This document shows, piece by piece, positions 37,718-49,432 of a stretch of 64,000 bases of DNA. The position numbers were made by a program, and so were the translations under genes. The number at the start of each line of letters is the position of its first letter. Position 1 is the first letter of the stretch. This DNA is from Plasmodium relictum (taxonomy: Eukaryota; Apicomplexa; Aconoidasida; Haemosporida; Plasmodiidae). The DNA lies in assembly GCF_900005765.1 (NCBI RefSeq), contig NC_041690.1, positions 744,001 through 808,000 on the forward strand, given 5' to 3'. The notes beneath the pieces are model-generated. The model was not told the DNA's origin, did no database searches, and saw nothing but the letters and a program-made list of their open reading frames with translations.

Positions 37718-38290
37718 TTACTTAAGTGAAATATTTGTATTATCTGGAAATTTTTTCTTCTTAGAAAGGCAAAGTAATATAAAAAGATATAGATCATTTG
37801 CAATTTTAGTTTTATCCATATTTTTGAATCCAATGAATTGGAATTAGCATAGTTTGACTCATCTCTTATTTTTATTTTTTTATTTTTTTTATTTATATTA
37901 CTATTTAAATGCTTTTTTTTTTTTCTTCTTTCTTTTGATAACTTTTATTTGATATCTCATTTCTTTTATATTTATTTAAATTATTACTATTTTGTTTTGA
38001 GAGTTTTATTTCATCTATTGCTGTATCTTTTATTTCATTTTCACAATTTATTTGATTATTATAAGTTTTATCTTCTCCTATATCATTATTATTCACTTTT
38101 TCATGTCATCCTTTGGTAAAAATCCAACATTTCTTTATTTCTTTTTTTTATTATATCAATGTATACCACAAAACGTTTTTTTTGTATTGTAAAAACTTTT
38201 ATCGTCTTTCTATATATCCTCGAATTTCATATTAATTATTTTAAAAGTATTATTAATGTTATTTTCCTCCATACATAAAGTTGTTTCATT
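37718..38290 (-). pseudogene. Decayed 3' coding extension of the Asn-rich gene
   Basis: After the TAA at 38291 the same frame continues with protein-like sequence: ETTLCMEENNINNTFKIIN and MKFEDI, TAG at 38210, KDDKSFYNTKKTFCGIH, TGA at 38156, a Lys-rich bit, TAA at 38135, RNVGFLPKDDMKK, TGA at 38093. The next frame then reads DIGEDKTYNNQINCENEIK and on to a stop at 37905. Finally RDESNYANSNSLDSK shifts into MDKTKIANDLYLFILLCLSK ending in a stop at 37718. Asn/Lys/Asp codon use is like that of the intact gene. Four in-frame stops plus at least two frameshifts, several away from homopolymers, suggest real decay. No GT-AG intron set removes them, and none can remove the first stop. Confidence 0.6.
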
Positions 38291-39514
38291 TTAAAATTTA
38301 TCCTTATTATAATTTGCTTTATTATCATATATGCAATTTATTTCTATGTCATTATTTTTTTTATTATTTTGATTAAATTCCTGATTATTCTTTTGTTCTT
38401 TTGAAATTCCGTTGCTTTTATAACTAATAGTCGCCGTTGTAGAAGTTCTAGATATTTCGTGATTTTCTAAATTATAAAAATTTATGTTTTGGTTATTACT
38501 TGCAGAGCAAAAAGCATCATCATTACTATTTTTTTTATTGAGAATGTTACTGTTGCCAATTGTATGTGAATTAGAAATACTAGAATTACCAAAGCAATTT
38601 AAATTATCTGAATAATAGTTTGTTTCTTTAAATTTACCATTTTTACTATATTCGTCTAAATTTTTATCTTTTATATTATCTATATTTTTATTTTCTTCTG
38701 AAACATTTTTATTAATCCAACCCTCATTTTTAAAATAATTGAGACAATCATAAAACAAAATTTGAGTATCTAAAATAATATCAAGTGGTGTTATTTTATT
38801 TTCTATTTTTTTAAAGACATAGCAACATTGACATAGCATCAATTGTTGGAGTTCTTCTCTATTTAATCTTTCAATTATATTTTTAAAAAAATAAAAAAAT
38901 TTATTACTATGAATATTCCTATAATTTAAGTTCAAAACATAATTTTCATATAAACTACGTACATCAAAATTACAAGTACCTTGACAACTTTTATTTAAAA
39001 AAAAATCATTTATTTTATCTAATTCTTTTTTATGAAATTTACAAAAATTATTATAAGATATATTATTATTTACATTCTTATGTTCATTGATAAAGTTATA
39101 AGACAAATTTAGAAAATCACTGGATTCATTATAACCACAATTCTTATTTTTATTTTGAGTTATGCATGAATCATATTCAATATTAGATGGAATAATATAA
39201 TTCTTCAGTTTCAAATAATTAAAATATTTATGAAGTATTTGCTTAACTTCATTATTATCTAGATTGCTATCTATATTATTAATATTGCTACTACTATTTG
39301 TATTTTCTTCATTTATGTTATTAGTCATATTGGTATTAAATGATATATTGTTGCAGTTCATTTTATTAAAATATTCGGTAGTATCACTTGATTTAGTTTT
39401 ATTGGAATTGTTTAAAAAATTACTACTATTATTTGAATTATTATTTAAAAGAAAATAAGTATTATATAAATCATGTAAAATGTTTTTCTTATTATCATTA
39501 ATATTATTACTAAT

Positions 39515-39550
<36 letters not shown>

Positions 39551-41881
39551 AAAGTTATCATTATGCGTTTTTTCAAAATAACTATTTGCACAGCATTTTT
39601 TCTCTTTATTAAAATTATGGAAATATTTTTTATTATTAAAAATGCTTTCATTCTTATTTTTATTAATTTCGTTATTGTTTTCATTATTTGGGATAGTATT
39701 TTCTGTATAATATGAATTTGATAATTTTATATTATTTAATATATAGTGCCTTAAATAACTATAACAGTAAAGGTTAAGTAACTGATCATTTATTGTTGTA
39801 TTGGGTTTATTTAAAGAGTTCAAATAAAAATTTAAAATTTCATAATTCTCTATTAAATTTTTTGATATATCCCTTATATGAGGAATGTCTTTAAGATAAT
39901 CAGTTTTATTTAAATTGTTATTTAAATTTTTATGTTCACTACAATTAGCACTCGTATAATTATTTAGAGATAAATCATTTTTATTTTGATGATTTGAATT
40001 ATTTAATACATGGCATTTACATTTTTCTATTTCTATCATAATTTTATTGTTATCATTATTTAAATTTTTTAAGCTACCATTTTCGCTATCATTTAACTTT
40101 GAAGTAGATTCATTATCATTCTTATTATCAAAAAATATACTTTTATTTAATTTTTCTTTTATAATACCCATATTTTTATTTTTTTCAATAGCTCCTACTT
40201 TCTCTATTTTTGTTTTATCAATTTCATCATTAATATTATTATAAAAATCATGGCAATTCTTTTCCATATATGCATTTATAAAGTCATTTATAATAGAAAA
40301 TTTATTATTTTCATTATATGTATTCTTACTTATTAAGTTACATATATTATACTCATCACTCAGAGTAACATCATCATTTAAAATAAATTTATTATTAGCA
40401 TGCTCTTTGATATTATCATTACTATGCATTTTATTACCCCCCTTACTTCCATTAAGATTCATTTTATTAACCTTTATATTTTTATTCGTTTTACTATTAG
40501 AATTACAGTCATGCTTATAATAACTTTTAATTTTTGCATAATTGTTTAATTCTTTTTCTTCTTTTTCTATATAAAATTCATTTTTACAATTATTTACTTC
40601 ATAATTTTTTTTATTATTTAGCTTTTCATGAGCATTCCCTTTGAAATTATCTTTGTTATTAATGGAATAATTATTAATCGTTTCTATAAAATTACTTAAT
40701 ACATTTTTATCTAAAATATCTTTAATATTATATTTATTTCTATTCCATTCTTCATTAATTTTACTATCAAAATTGTTATTATTTGAATCATATACGTTCA
40801 AATTAATCTTATCTATTATTTCTTCACTTTCATCACAACTGCTATTATCACTATTGCTTCTATTAGTATGACTACATTTATCTTTATTTATTTCCGAGTG
40901 ATCATTATATATCATATTTTTAATGTTTAAGATACCTTTTTGAATATTGGAATAATTTTTTTTTTTTTTTTTTAAATAATTTTTTTTTGAATTTTTAATT
41001 ACTTCTACATATTTTTTAATGTTATCTTTTTTATTATTATTCGACCTTAAATTGATACTATTTTCATTTGAATTTTTTATAGAATTACAATGAATATTCT
41101 TTTTGTCATTAAAAAAAGAAAAATTAAAATTATTTAAATCACTTAAAATACCTTTAGATGATTTATAACAATCGCAACTATAAAATGAGTTATTTTGAAG
41201 CATCTTATTTTCTTCAGAATAGTCACGTAAGCATGAACATTTCATATTTTTTTTTGTAAAATATATCATATCTTCTATATCTTCACAATTATTGTTTTCT
41301 CCATTATCATTTGAAGTATTTTCTTTTATTCTCTCAGTATCACTAATAGAATAATTATCAATATTTTTATTATTTTTATAAGACTTTTTCATTTCAATAT
41401 TTTTTATCTTTTTATTTAAAGTACTATTTTTGAAATTCTCTATTATTGAACATGTATTTTTTGAACAGAATCCGTCTTCACAAGAACTTTTTGAATTATA
41501 AGTACTATTTTCAAAATTATTATCTTTAATTTTTGAAAATTGCTTATTTTCATTAGAATCTAAATAAATTTTTTCATTTGAGTAAATATTTTTATAATCA
41601 CCTTTAGATATTTTATTCTCACTATTTTGTTTATTTTCACACATACTTTTGTCTAAATCACTCAAATATAATGAAGCAAAACAATTTGTATTACAATCAA
41701 ATGTTTCCAAGTCATTTATATTTTTTAATTCATCTTTAAGATTTTGATAATTTATCGATTTAGTGCGCATCATATTTTTAGTATTCCTAACAATTATATT
41801 ATCTTTGTATAAAAAATCACAATTTCCTTTATCAATAATAAATAAATTCAAATATTTATCATATAAATTTTCTTTTATCAT
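38291..41881 (-). CDS. Asn-rich protein with possible ACDC-like domain
   Basis: A single open frame of 1,196 residues from the ATG at 41881. It is very Asn/Lys/Asp/Ser-rich with a poly-Asn run near 39540. The one compact, low-Asn segment is residues ~971-1055 (38717-38971): NFDVRSLYENYVLNLNYRN, then FFYFFKNIIERLNREELQQL, CQCCYVFKKIENKITPLDI and ILDTQILFYDCLNYF. Its spacing of hydrophobic helices ending in a D-x-Q-x-x-x-Y-x-x-L pattern recalls the ACDC domain found near the C-terminus of many ApiAP2 regulators. No AP2 DNA-binding domain is visible. The family match is from memory and weak. Coding-like sequence continues past the stop in a broken state, so the annotated C-terminus is probably not ancestral. 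Confidence 0.8.
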
Positions 41882-43727
41882 TTTTTTAAATAAAAACTTG
41901 CATCTTAAATTACTAAGTTACAATTAATTTTTATTTAAAATAAATTTTTGTTTGTTTTATTTTATTTTATTTCTTTTTTTTTGTATTTAAAATTTACTTT
42001 ATATCATTTATAAGAATATATTATATTTCAGTAATATTAGAATAACAATTTATATATTCGTAGAAAAATTATTAGAACTAATAAAAAATAAATAATATAT
42101 ATATACACATATATATATTAATATTACCTATTAGCCGGATTATTAAGAAAAATAAATAAAATAATATTATAAAACATAAGAAAGTTAGTCATTTATAATA
42201 AATGTTTCAGTACTGTTGTAATTTAGAAAAATTTAAAACCAATAAATGTTTAAAATAAATAAATAAAAAAAAAAAACTAAAACTCAAACTAAATTTTAAA
42301 ATTCATATATTAAAAAAAAAAAAAAAATTCAAATAAAAAAAATAAAATAAAATAATAAAAATCTCAAACATAATAATATAAAATTAGAATGATTACTATT
42401 TAATATCTCTTTAAATTGAAATATAATTCCAATTCTTAAGAATACATATACACATAAATTATTATTTAATTATTGTTCATATTATATATGCATATAAATT
42501 TAATAAAAAAGAAAAAAAGAATATTTTCCTCTCTGAATTAAGGTTATATAAAAATTATTTATAAGACATATATTTATGCATCATTTTAATATAGTTTATT
42601 TTATTGTTTCAATAAAAATGTATTACTTTAAACGTTTACATTATTATATATGAGTAACATCCATTATTTTTTCAGATTCAAGAATACACAACTATATATA
42701 GTTAAAATTATTTAGATTAATTATTCAAAAAAAAAAAAATGCTTTACATAATTCAGAAAAAATGTTCTAACATATAATTTGGAACTAAAAAATATAATTA
42801 TAAAAATTAATAATTTATAAACATATATATATATATATATATTAATATATTCAAAATATAATAAATTTAATAATATAAAAAAAAAATTTTATTTGAATTA
42901 CAACAAAATGAAAATTTTAAATAATTATTTTTATCTACATATAATTTATATATGCATAATCTATGTAATTATATTTCCTTTTACTAGTTAATCTGTCTTA
43001 AATATATAAAATATTTAATATAAATACATAAATATATACTATATATATATATATATATATATATATTTCTATTTTATTTATCGTTTATCAATATTGAGAG
43101 ACATGAAAAAGAAAAAAAAAAATATTATAAATAACATTAGGTTTATAAAGTAATATCATTTATAATATAAAAAAAAAAAGAAAATATATCATATTTTGAA
43201 TATATATAAAATTAAAAATTTGATTTAAACATTGTAAAATAAAAAATATTTCTTAAATATATATGATTCCTTAGAAAAGAAAAAGAATTATTTATAATCG
43301 ATAAATTCTTAAGAATATATATGAAATGATAAAGTATTATTCTAAATTTTAATTTAAACTAATGCATGCCAAGAGTAAATAATTAAAAAAATAAATAAAA
43401 TAAAGTATTATAATTTTCGTTATAAAAGTACATAAAACTTAAATAAAGTTTTTTATTTAATATATTTATATATAAAAGATTATAATATTTATCTTTACAA
43501 TAGTATGTTATGACACAATTTTATTTTTTTATAATACCATTAATCATAAAAGAATTATTTTTGTAAAAGGTTAAAAATAAAAATCTATATGCATAAAAAA
43601 AAAAAAAAATAATAATAATAATAATATATAAATAAATGCATTTATTTATATATATAAATATGCAATTTTTTAATTTGTTTAGGATACTAGTAGACATATA
43701 TAATCCTGAAAAAAAATACTAAGATAG

Positions 43728-43730
<3 letters not shown>

Positions 43731-43785
<55 letters not shown>

Positions 43786-43847
43786 TTATATATGTATATA
43801 TTTATGTATGTGTATATGTGTATATGTATATATATATATGTATATAA
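43731..43847. repeat. Compound (TA)n / TATG-rich microsatellite
   Basis: About 45 nt of pure TA followed by interrupted TA, TTTATA and TATG steps. Confidence 0.9.
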
Positions 43848-44225
43848 ATGCAACCGCAATTTAGGTTTTAAAAAGAAATATATAATTCATAATAATATAT
43901 ACAAAATTTTGAAAAAATCTTATATTTTAATGCAAAAAATACCGCTAATTTTTTTATTAATATAAAAAAATATAAATAATATTAATATCGAAAAGTATAA
44001 ATAATTTGTAAATTTTTTTTTTTTTAATTATCAAAAATTTTATATTTAAAAATACAAATGAATTAAAAAATTTAGCTTATGTCTATTTAAATAAATACAT
44101 AAAAAATTACACATATATGCATTTTATGTTACATTTGTTGAAGTTTTATATTAAATTATTTAAATATTTTATATATTTATTAATTTATAAAATTACATAT
44201 TATTTATTTTTTTTTAATTATAATA

Positions 44226-44335
44226 CTGAAATTTCATGCAAACTGTAGCTATTACATGCAAACCAACATTGAAATTCTCAATATTAACTACAGCTATTTT
44301 AGTTAATATATGATAATTAAAAGGGATAGCTTTTT
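44226..44335. promoter_or_regulatory. Island with repeated ATGCAAAC and CTGTAG/CTACAG elements
   Basis: Within very AT-rich flanks, ATGCAAAC occurs at 44236-44243 and 44256-44263, exactly 20 bp apart. AACTGTAGCT (44241-44250) is matched by AACTACAGCT (44286-44295), in which the inner four bases are inverted. This could be a regulatory cluster or a small RNA; nothing decides between them. Confidence 0.25.
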
Positions 44336-44462
44336 TTTCTTTTTTTTTTTTTTTATTAATGTAATAAATTTTTCTTCCAATTATAATATCATGAATTTTT
44401 TTTTTTTTTATTTTTTTAATTAGATACGTACTTTTGTTAAATGATAATTATTGAAATTAAAA

Positions 44463-44466
<4 letters not shown>

Positions 44467-44523
<57 letters not shown>
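44467..44523. repeat. (TA)n microsatellite
   Basis: About 57 nt of alternating A and T. Confidence 0.95.
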
Positions 44524-44526
<3 letters not shown>

Positions 44527-45254
44527 CATTAATCTTCATATGTTCTTATTCGCACACGAATAAATTATGAAAGGGTATTTTAAGAAAAATTATTTTTCTT
44601 AAATTCTTCATAAATATAAATATAAGAAGATATATATACATAATTATGTAATTATATCTTTTCTTTCCTTTTTCAAGTTAATAAAATATATCAAAAGCTC
44701 GAAAAAAAAATATATATTTCTTAATTTCATGATATATTTTACTTGTTTATCTTATACTATTTTATTTAATATTATATTTATATATCTTATTTATAGTTAT
44801 TCTATTTTTATTTATACTTTCGTTTCAACTTACATTTTTTTTTTTTTTTTGTGTGGTTTACTTTTTTATTAATAAAATACTGCGATTAAGTGCTTAAGTT
44901 ACCAAATTACATTTAATTTTTTTTTTTTTAATTTAAAAGAATGAAAAAAAAATTAGGTTTATAGTTAAAAAAAATAATGTTATTCTTATTTTACTTTTTT
45001 CAATAAAAAAGAAAAATATTATTTTATAATTTTTCTCTAATAAAGTATCTCCTATTAGCATACTTTCTATGATTATAATAAACCTCAAAAGGTTATTTAA
45101 AAAAAAAAAAATTAAATAAATAAATAAAAATGAATAAATATGATATCTTTCATACATTAAATTATAAAAAAATTGGGATATTGATTATAAAAAATATTAA
45201 AAAAATTAAGTTACGAAAAATTGAACATTTCGTTTAATAATAAATTATCAAAAA

Positions 45255-45924
45255 TTAAATATTATCATTTGACACCACTGCTAATGCTGAAAATCTGTTA
45301 TCATTAGAGCATTTTTCTATAAAATTCTTTTGTATAATATCTCCTGCATCCTAAAATATTTATAAATTAAAATATATATATATATATATATATTATGTTA
45401 AGAAAAGAAAAAATTACATATAAGAAATTATCGGGAGTTGTAGAGCAATGAATAATCGGTTGGCTTTTTCTTCCGTCCTTCATAGAATAAAAAGTGTTAT
45501 TATTATGTTTATATTTATAATAATGAAAAATAATTTTAGAAAACTTACTAGTTCAATTACATGATTATCAATTTCTAAGAAAACAATGAAATGTGTATCA
45601 ACCTAAAGTAAAAGATATATTTCATTTATTATAATTTTTTTTTTTTTATTAAAATATATGTCTCTTTTATAAAAATATTTTAAAATTTACATCGACTATT
45701 TTTTCTATGCCTAAATCTTCTCCAGCAAATTCATGATGCAACAATTCAAAACTTTTGGTGTTTTCGAATTCCTTCAAAAAAAAATTAAGTACGCTAATTA
45801 AAGCTAAGAAAAAAAAAAAGAAAAAATTGAAATAATACCTTTGCTCTTTCATCTGGAGTCATTTCTTTAACTTTATTAAAAAAATTATCAGCGATTGAAT
45901 CCTTATCTTAATAAAATAATAATA

Positions 45925-45974
<50 letters not shown>

Positions 45975-46696
45975 ATTTTAAAACAGGAATATTAAATTAT
46001 AAGGATATCAAGTATTACCTAACAGGAACTTATTTCTTAAATTACTATGTAAATGCAAAAGAGCAATTGTACCACATGAATTACGAATATTCTTATTAAA
46101 AATAATTTAGAGAGACAAATAATACAAGACAAAAAAAAAAAAAAAAAAGGAAAAATAAAATAAGCAAAATTATAAGACATTTTGGTGTTTGAATAAATTT
46201 AAACAAATTTTTTTATTCCCAATATAAAGTTGAAAATGTTTACTTGTTTAATAAACCATATGCTATCAATATTTTGTTTCATATTTCCATCTTTTGAATT
46301 ATTTTCGTTAAGCTTATTTAAATAAATTAAAAAATTGTATTATATATGATTAAAATAGAAAATAAAAAAAAGAAGAAAAAAATCATTTTATCATTGCTAC
46401 CTTTTCATTTATCGGATATAAAAATATTATAGCGTGAACTGGTTTAGGTATCTAATAATATATTTACAAAAGAAGGAAAAATATATTACTAATTTATATA
46501 TCAATATTAATATATATACTTAAATGATTTTCTTTTTTTAAATATAAATATAATATTTATTAACCATATCTAATAATTCCTTATGAAATCCATATATATC
46601 TAAAAATTTCAACTTTGATTGCCCAAGCTTACAAGAATATAAATACATAGAATCAGGATTTGATTCTATAGGTACCCAAATTTTTTTTTTTAACAT
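45255..46696 (-). CDS. UCHL3: Ubiquitin C-terminal hydrolase isozyme L3
   Basis: Nine exons (46565-46696, 46401-46451, 46244-46312, 46019-46091, 45839-45906, 45691-45771, 45549-45602, 45418-45477, 45255-45350) join in frame to 227 residues, the usual UCH-L1/L3 length. The enzyme is a cysteine protease that cleaves small adducts from ubiquitin; the P. falciparum enzyme is known to act on NEDD8 too. The catalytic set is complete: Gln of FIKQ, Cys of NSCGTIALLH, His of DTHFIVFLE and Asp of DGRKSQPI. WVPIESNP, IYGFHKELLDMIPKPVHAII and FLYPINEK are typical N-terminal blocks. The crossover-loop region (exons 4-6) is slightly expanded with acidic residues. Splitting the gene into nine short exons explains why no long open frame marks it. 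Confidence 0.95.
45928..45968. repeat. (TA)n microsatellite in UCHL3 intron
   Basis: About 40 nt of alternating T and A within the intron between exons 4 and 5. Confidence 0.9.
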
Positions 46697-47263
46697 CTTT
46701 ATTAATACTTTTTAATATTTTTTTTATAAATATTTCAATATTATTTGCTTATTTTTTTATATAAATGATAAAAATTATTATAAAAATATTTATCTTTTAC
46801 TTAAAAGGTTTTTTTTTCTTTAATTTGCGTTGTTTCTCGGTTTTTTTTCTTAAAACTTTTCATTGCTCAGTGAATAACAATGTATTCGTTTTTCATAGTT
46901 TTTAATTTTTATGATTTAAGATGGTTTCAACTTAATAATGTATCCACTTTTTTTTTTTCTGAAAATGAAAAAATGAATATATATATAAAAAAAAAATTTT
47001 CTTTTATATCCCCATAAATAACATTTATTTTATTTTTTTTTTTTTTAATAAGGGACTAAAGTGCAAAATATATGAATAATATTATGTATTTTTTATTTTT
47101 AAAAATTAATTCGATATTTAATTAGAATTATAAAATAATTTTTTTTTTTTAATTAAAAAAAAAAAAAAAATTAAATAAAATAACTTTAATAAGTATATCG
47201 TAAAGAAAATATATTTTTTATAAAAATACGAAATTTTAATAAAACTTAAAAAGTTAAAAAAAC
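46697..47263. promoter_or_regulatory. Divergent promoter region (UCHL3 / L29e)
   Basis: This 567-nt spacer separates divergent starts. The sequence gggactaaagtgcaaa at about 47053-47068 is the only stretch breaking the AT monotony and contains AGTGCA, a known AP2-type core. Otherwise poly-T and poly-A. Confidence 0.5.
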
Positions 47264-47892
47264 ATGGCTAAGTCAAAAAATCACACAAATCATAACCAAG
47301 TAAACAAATTTTCATTCTTCATCTTTAAATAAAAATTTAATTATATCTTTTTTGTATTTATATTTTTATGCCTCTTAATAGTTTGTTTCTGTATGTTCCT
47401 TTTTTTTTTTATTTTCCGTGTTTTTATTTAATTTTTATAAAAATTGTTTTTAAAAAATATCTATTTTTTTTTTTTTTTTAATATAGAACAGAAAAGCTCA
47501 TAAAAATGGGATAAAGAAACCTAAAAAGTTTAAATTTATGTCACGTAAAGGGGTAAATACATTTTGAAAATTCATTTTAATATTTGATATTTTGCTTTTT
47601 TACTTAAAGAAAAAACATTATACTATTTTTTTTCAAAATTTAATTTTTATGTTTGATATTAAATTGGTGTTTCTTTTTGTGACTTATCATATTTGTTATA
47701 ATATATTATATATATATTGTATTATTTATTTTATTTTAAAAAAAATTTTAATCTTTATTGTTATATTTTTATTTTTTTTTTCTTTATTAGTTGGATCCTA
47801 AATTTTTTAAAAATCAGAAGTATTGTTTAAAAGGATTACTAAAAAAAAAAAGAGAATTAAAATTAAAGAATAAACAAGAATCGAAAAATTGA
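47264..47892 (+). CDS. RPL29: 60S ribosomal protein L29e
   Basis: Exons 47264-47299, 47487-47552 and 47791-47892 join in frame to 67 residues. MAKSKNHTNHNQNRKAHKNG followed by IKKPKKFKFMSRKG and DPKFFKNQKYCLKG covers the whole family signature of this very basic large-subunit protein. A Lys/Asn-rich tail follows. Both introns are short and AT-rich; an open frame inside the second intron is chance. Confidence 0.97.
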
Positions 47893-48561
47893 ACATTCTG
47901 GCAGAATGTAGTTATGCCAATGAAACATTTATGTTTATAAGTTTGAAAGTACTAATTTTTATTTTTTTATTTTTTTTTATTATTAAAGACTTTATTTTAT
48001 GATATGAAATAACTGATTATAATTTTAGCTTTATAAAAAGTCTATATGAAGAGTATATATTAATTATTTATTAGTGTAAATATAAATTTTAATAAACTAT
48101 AAAATAGTTGCTGGTAAAATATAAAAAAAAAAAATTACTAATCTCATACGAATAAATATTTATAGAATTAAATATCATTAATTAAAATTTTAAAAACATT
48201 TCAAAAAAGTAACGGTTTTTCTAAAATATCTTTATATATTAAAAATCTATAATTTAGGATATTTTTAGTAATATTTATAAAATGGATATATATATTTTAA
48301 CTATTTGTATGCCTTTTTACATATATAAATATAATATTTTTTTTCTTATTCTAGTATATATATGCACTTAAAAATATATATTTTAATTGATCAATCTTCT
48401 TTTAAGTTTAATTTTATTATAGAGTAAAAGTTGTCTTTATCGAATTACCCTAATAAATTTATAATAATTAACTTGAATATATTTTAGAGTGCCTTAATTT
48501 TACTTATTTTATTTTATCTTGATTCAATTTTTACTGTTTTCTTTATATATCTATTATTCAT
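47893..48561. other. Intergenic region after L29e
   Basis: AT-rich spacer with no gene or clear motif. Confidence 0.5.
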
Positions 48562-48942
48562 ATGTTATTTTTAATAATAAAAACTTTCATAAGAACAAAA
48601 AAAGGTTTCCAGTATTTTTATAATTTATTGTATTTTAAGCGTTCCAATAAAACAATAACTTCAACATTACTCATTAATTCAAATAATTTAAAAAATATAT
48701 ATATATATATATATGTCATTACTTTCATTTATGTAAAAAGAATATTAAATATAAAGGAATGTAATGTAATAATAAAATACAAAATGAACAAATTTTCCAT
48801 ATATATTAATTTTTATTATATTATTTATATGCTCATCTTTTATTTTATCTTAACTTTAATTTTTTTTTATTTCTCTCTTTTAAAATTAAGTATGTATTCT
48901 TTTATAATTTTTTTTCTTTTATTTTGGATTTGTAAATTTTAA
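48562..48942 (+). CDS. Possible small hydrophobic protein, 126 codons
   Basis: An ATG-started open frame of 126 codons in a gap otherwise without genes. Most chance frames in this window are 60-75 codons, so its length is notable. The first ~45 residues are mixed and basic (TKKGFQYFYNLLYFKRSNKT); then an Ile/Tyr run produced by (TA)n; the last ~45 residues form one or two hydrophobic helices (MLIFYFILTLIFFYFSLLKL). I recognise no family. The (TA)n-derived stretch argues against coding, the length argues for it. Confidence 0.3.
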   Translation: MLFLIIKTFIRTKKGFQYFYNLLYFKRSNKTITSTLLINSNNLKNIYIYIYVITFIYVKRILNIKECNVIIKYKMNKFSIYINFYYIIYMLIFYFILTLIFFYFSLLKLSMYSFIIFFLLFWICKF

Positions 48943-49432
48943 CAATACAATTGAAAATGTAATTTATAAAAGAATTTTAATATATAAAATTATTCAAGGA
49001 TAATCACCTACGAAATTAATTCAAAGCTATAATACAATTATTAAGAAAAAACAATATGAGACATATTCATTGTACTTTTATAATTATAAAATATTATTTG
49101 ATACTTAAAAAGGGAATTATTTAATACAAAATAATTCTTAAAAATTAAATCTCCTTGTTATTTATGAATTTCAAAATTTTTATATATTTTTCGTAGATAT
49201 AATATTAAATTATTTAACTATTCATTTTTTTTATCACATTTTTTAGTAGCAAAAATTCTCTATTATATTTTTTTTTTTTTTGTTATGATCAAATAAATTT
49301 GTTTTTTAATTTTTTTGTATATAATATAATATGTAAATAGTTTGCAAATAATTATATTTATTTGTATATAATCTTTAAGAAAAAAAAAAAAAAATACATA
49401 ACAACTTCACTTTCCAAGATTTTTTTGTTAAA
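48943..49432. other. Intergenic region before gene at 49433
   Basis: AT-rich spacer; promoter by position. No motif is evident. Confidence 0.55.

Larger units (their letters stand above)
41882..45254. other. 3.4-kb gene-free region upstream of the Asn-rich gene
   Basis: No gene is seen. It holds long (TA)n tracts (43731-43847 compound, 44467-44523), an ATGCATGC at about 43354-43361, and a small less AT-rich island at 44226-44335 with repeated ATGCAAAC. Given orientation it is the 5' region of the Asn-rich gene and the 3' side of UCHL3. Confidence 0.6.

Noticed and set aside
41882-45254. Centromere-like AT block
   Set aside because: The region is very AT-rich but lacks a defined tandem core, and in the remembered syntenic chromosome this locus is far from the centromere.
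47592-47801. 69-codon frame after L29e exon 2
   Set aside because: It lies inside the second L29e intron and is Phe/Leu/Ile-rich AT noise.
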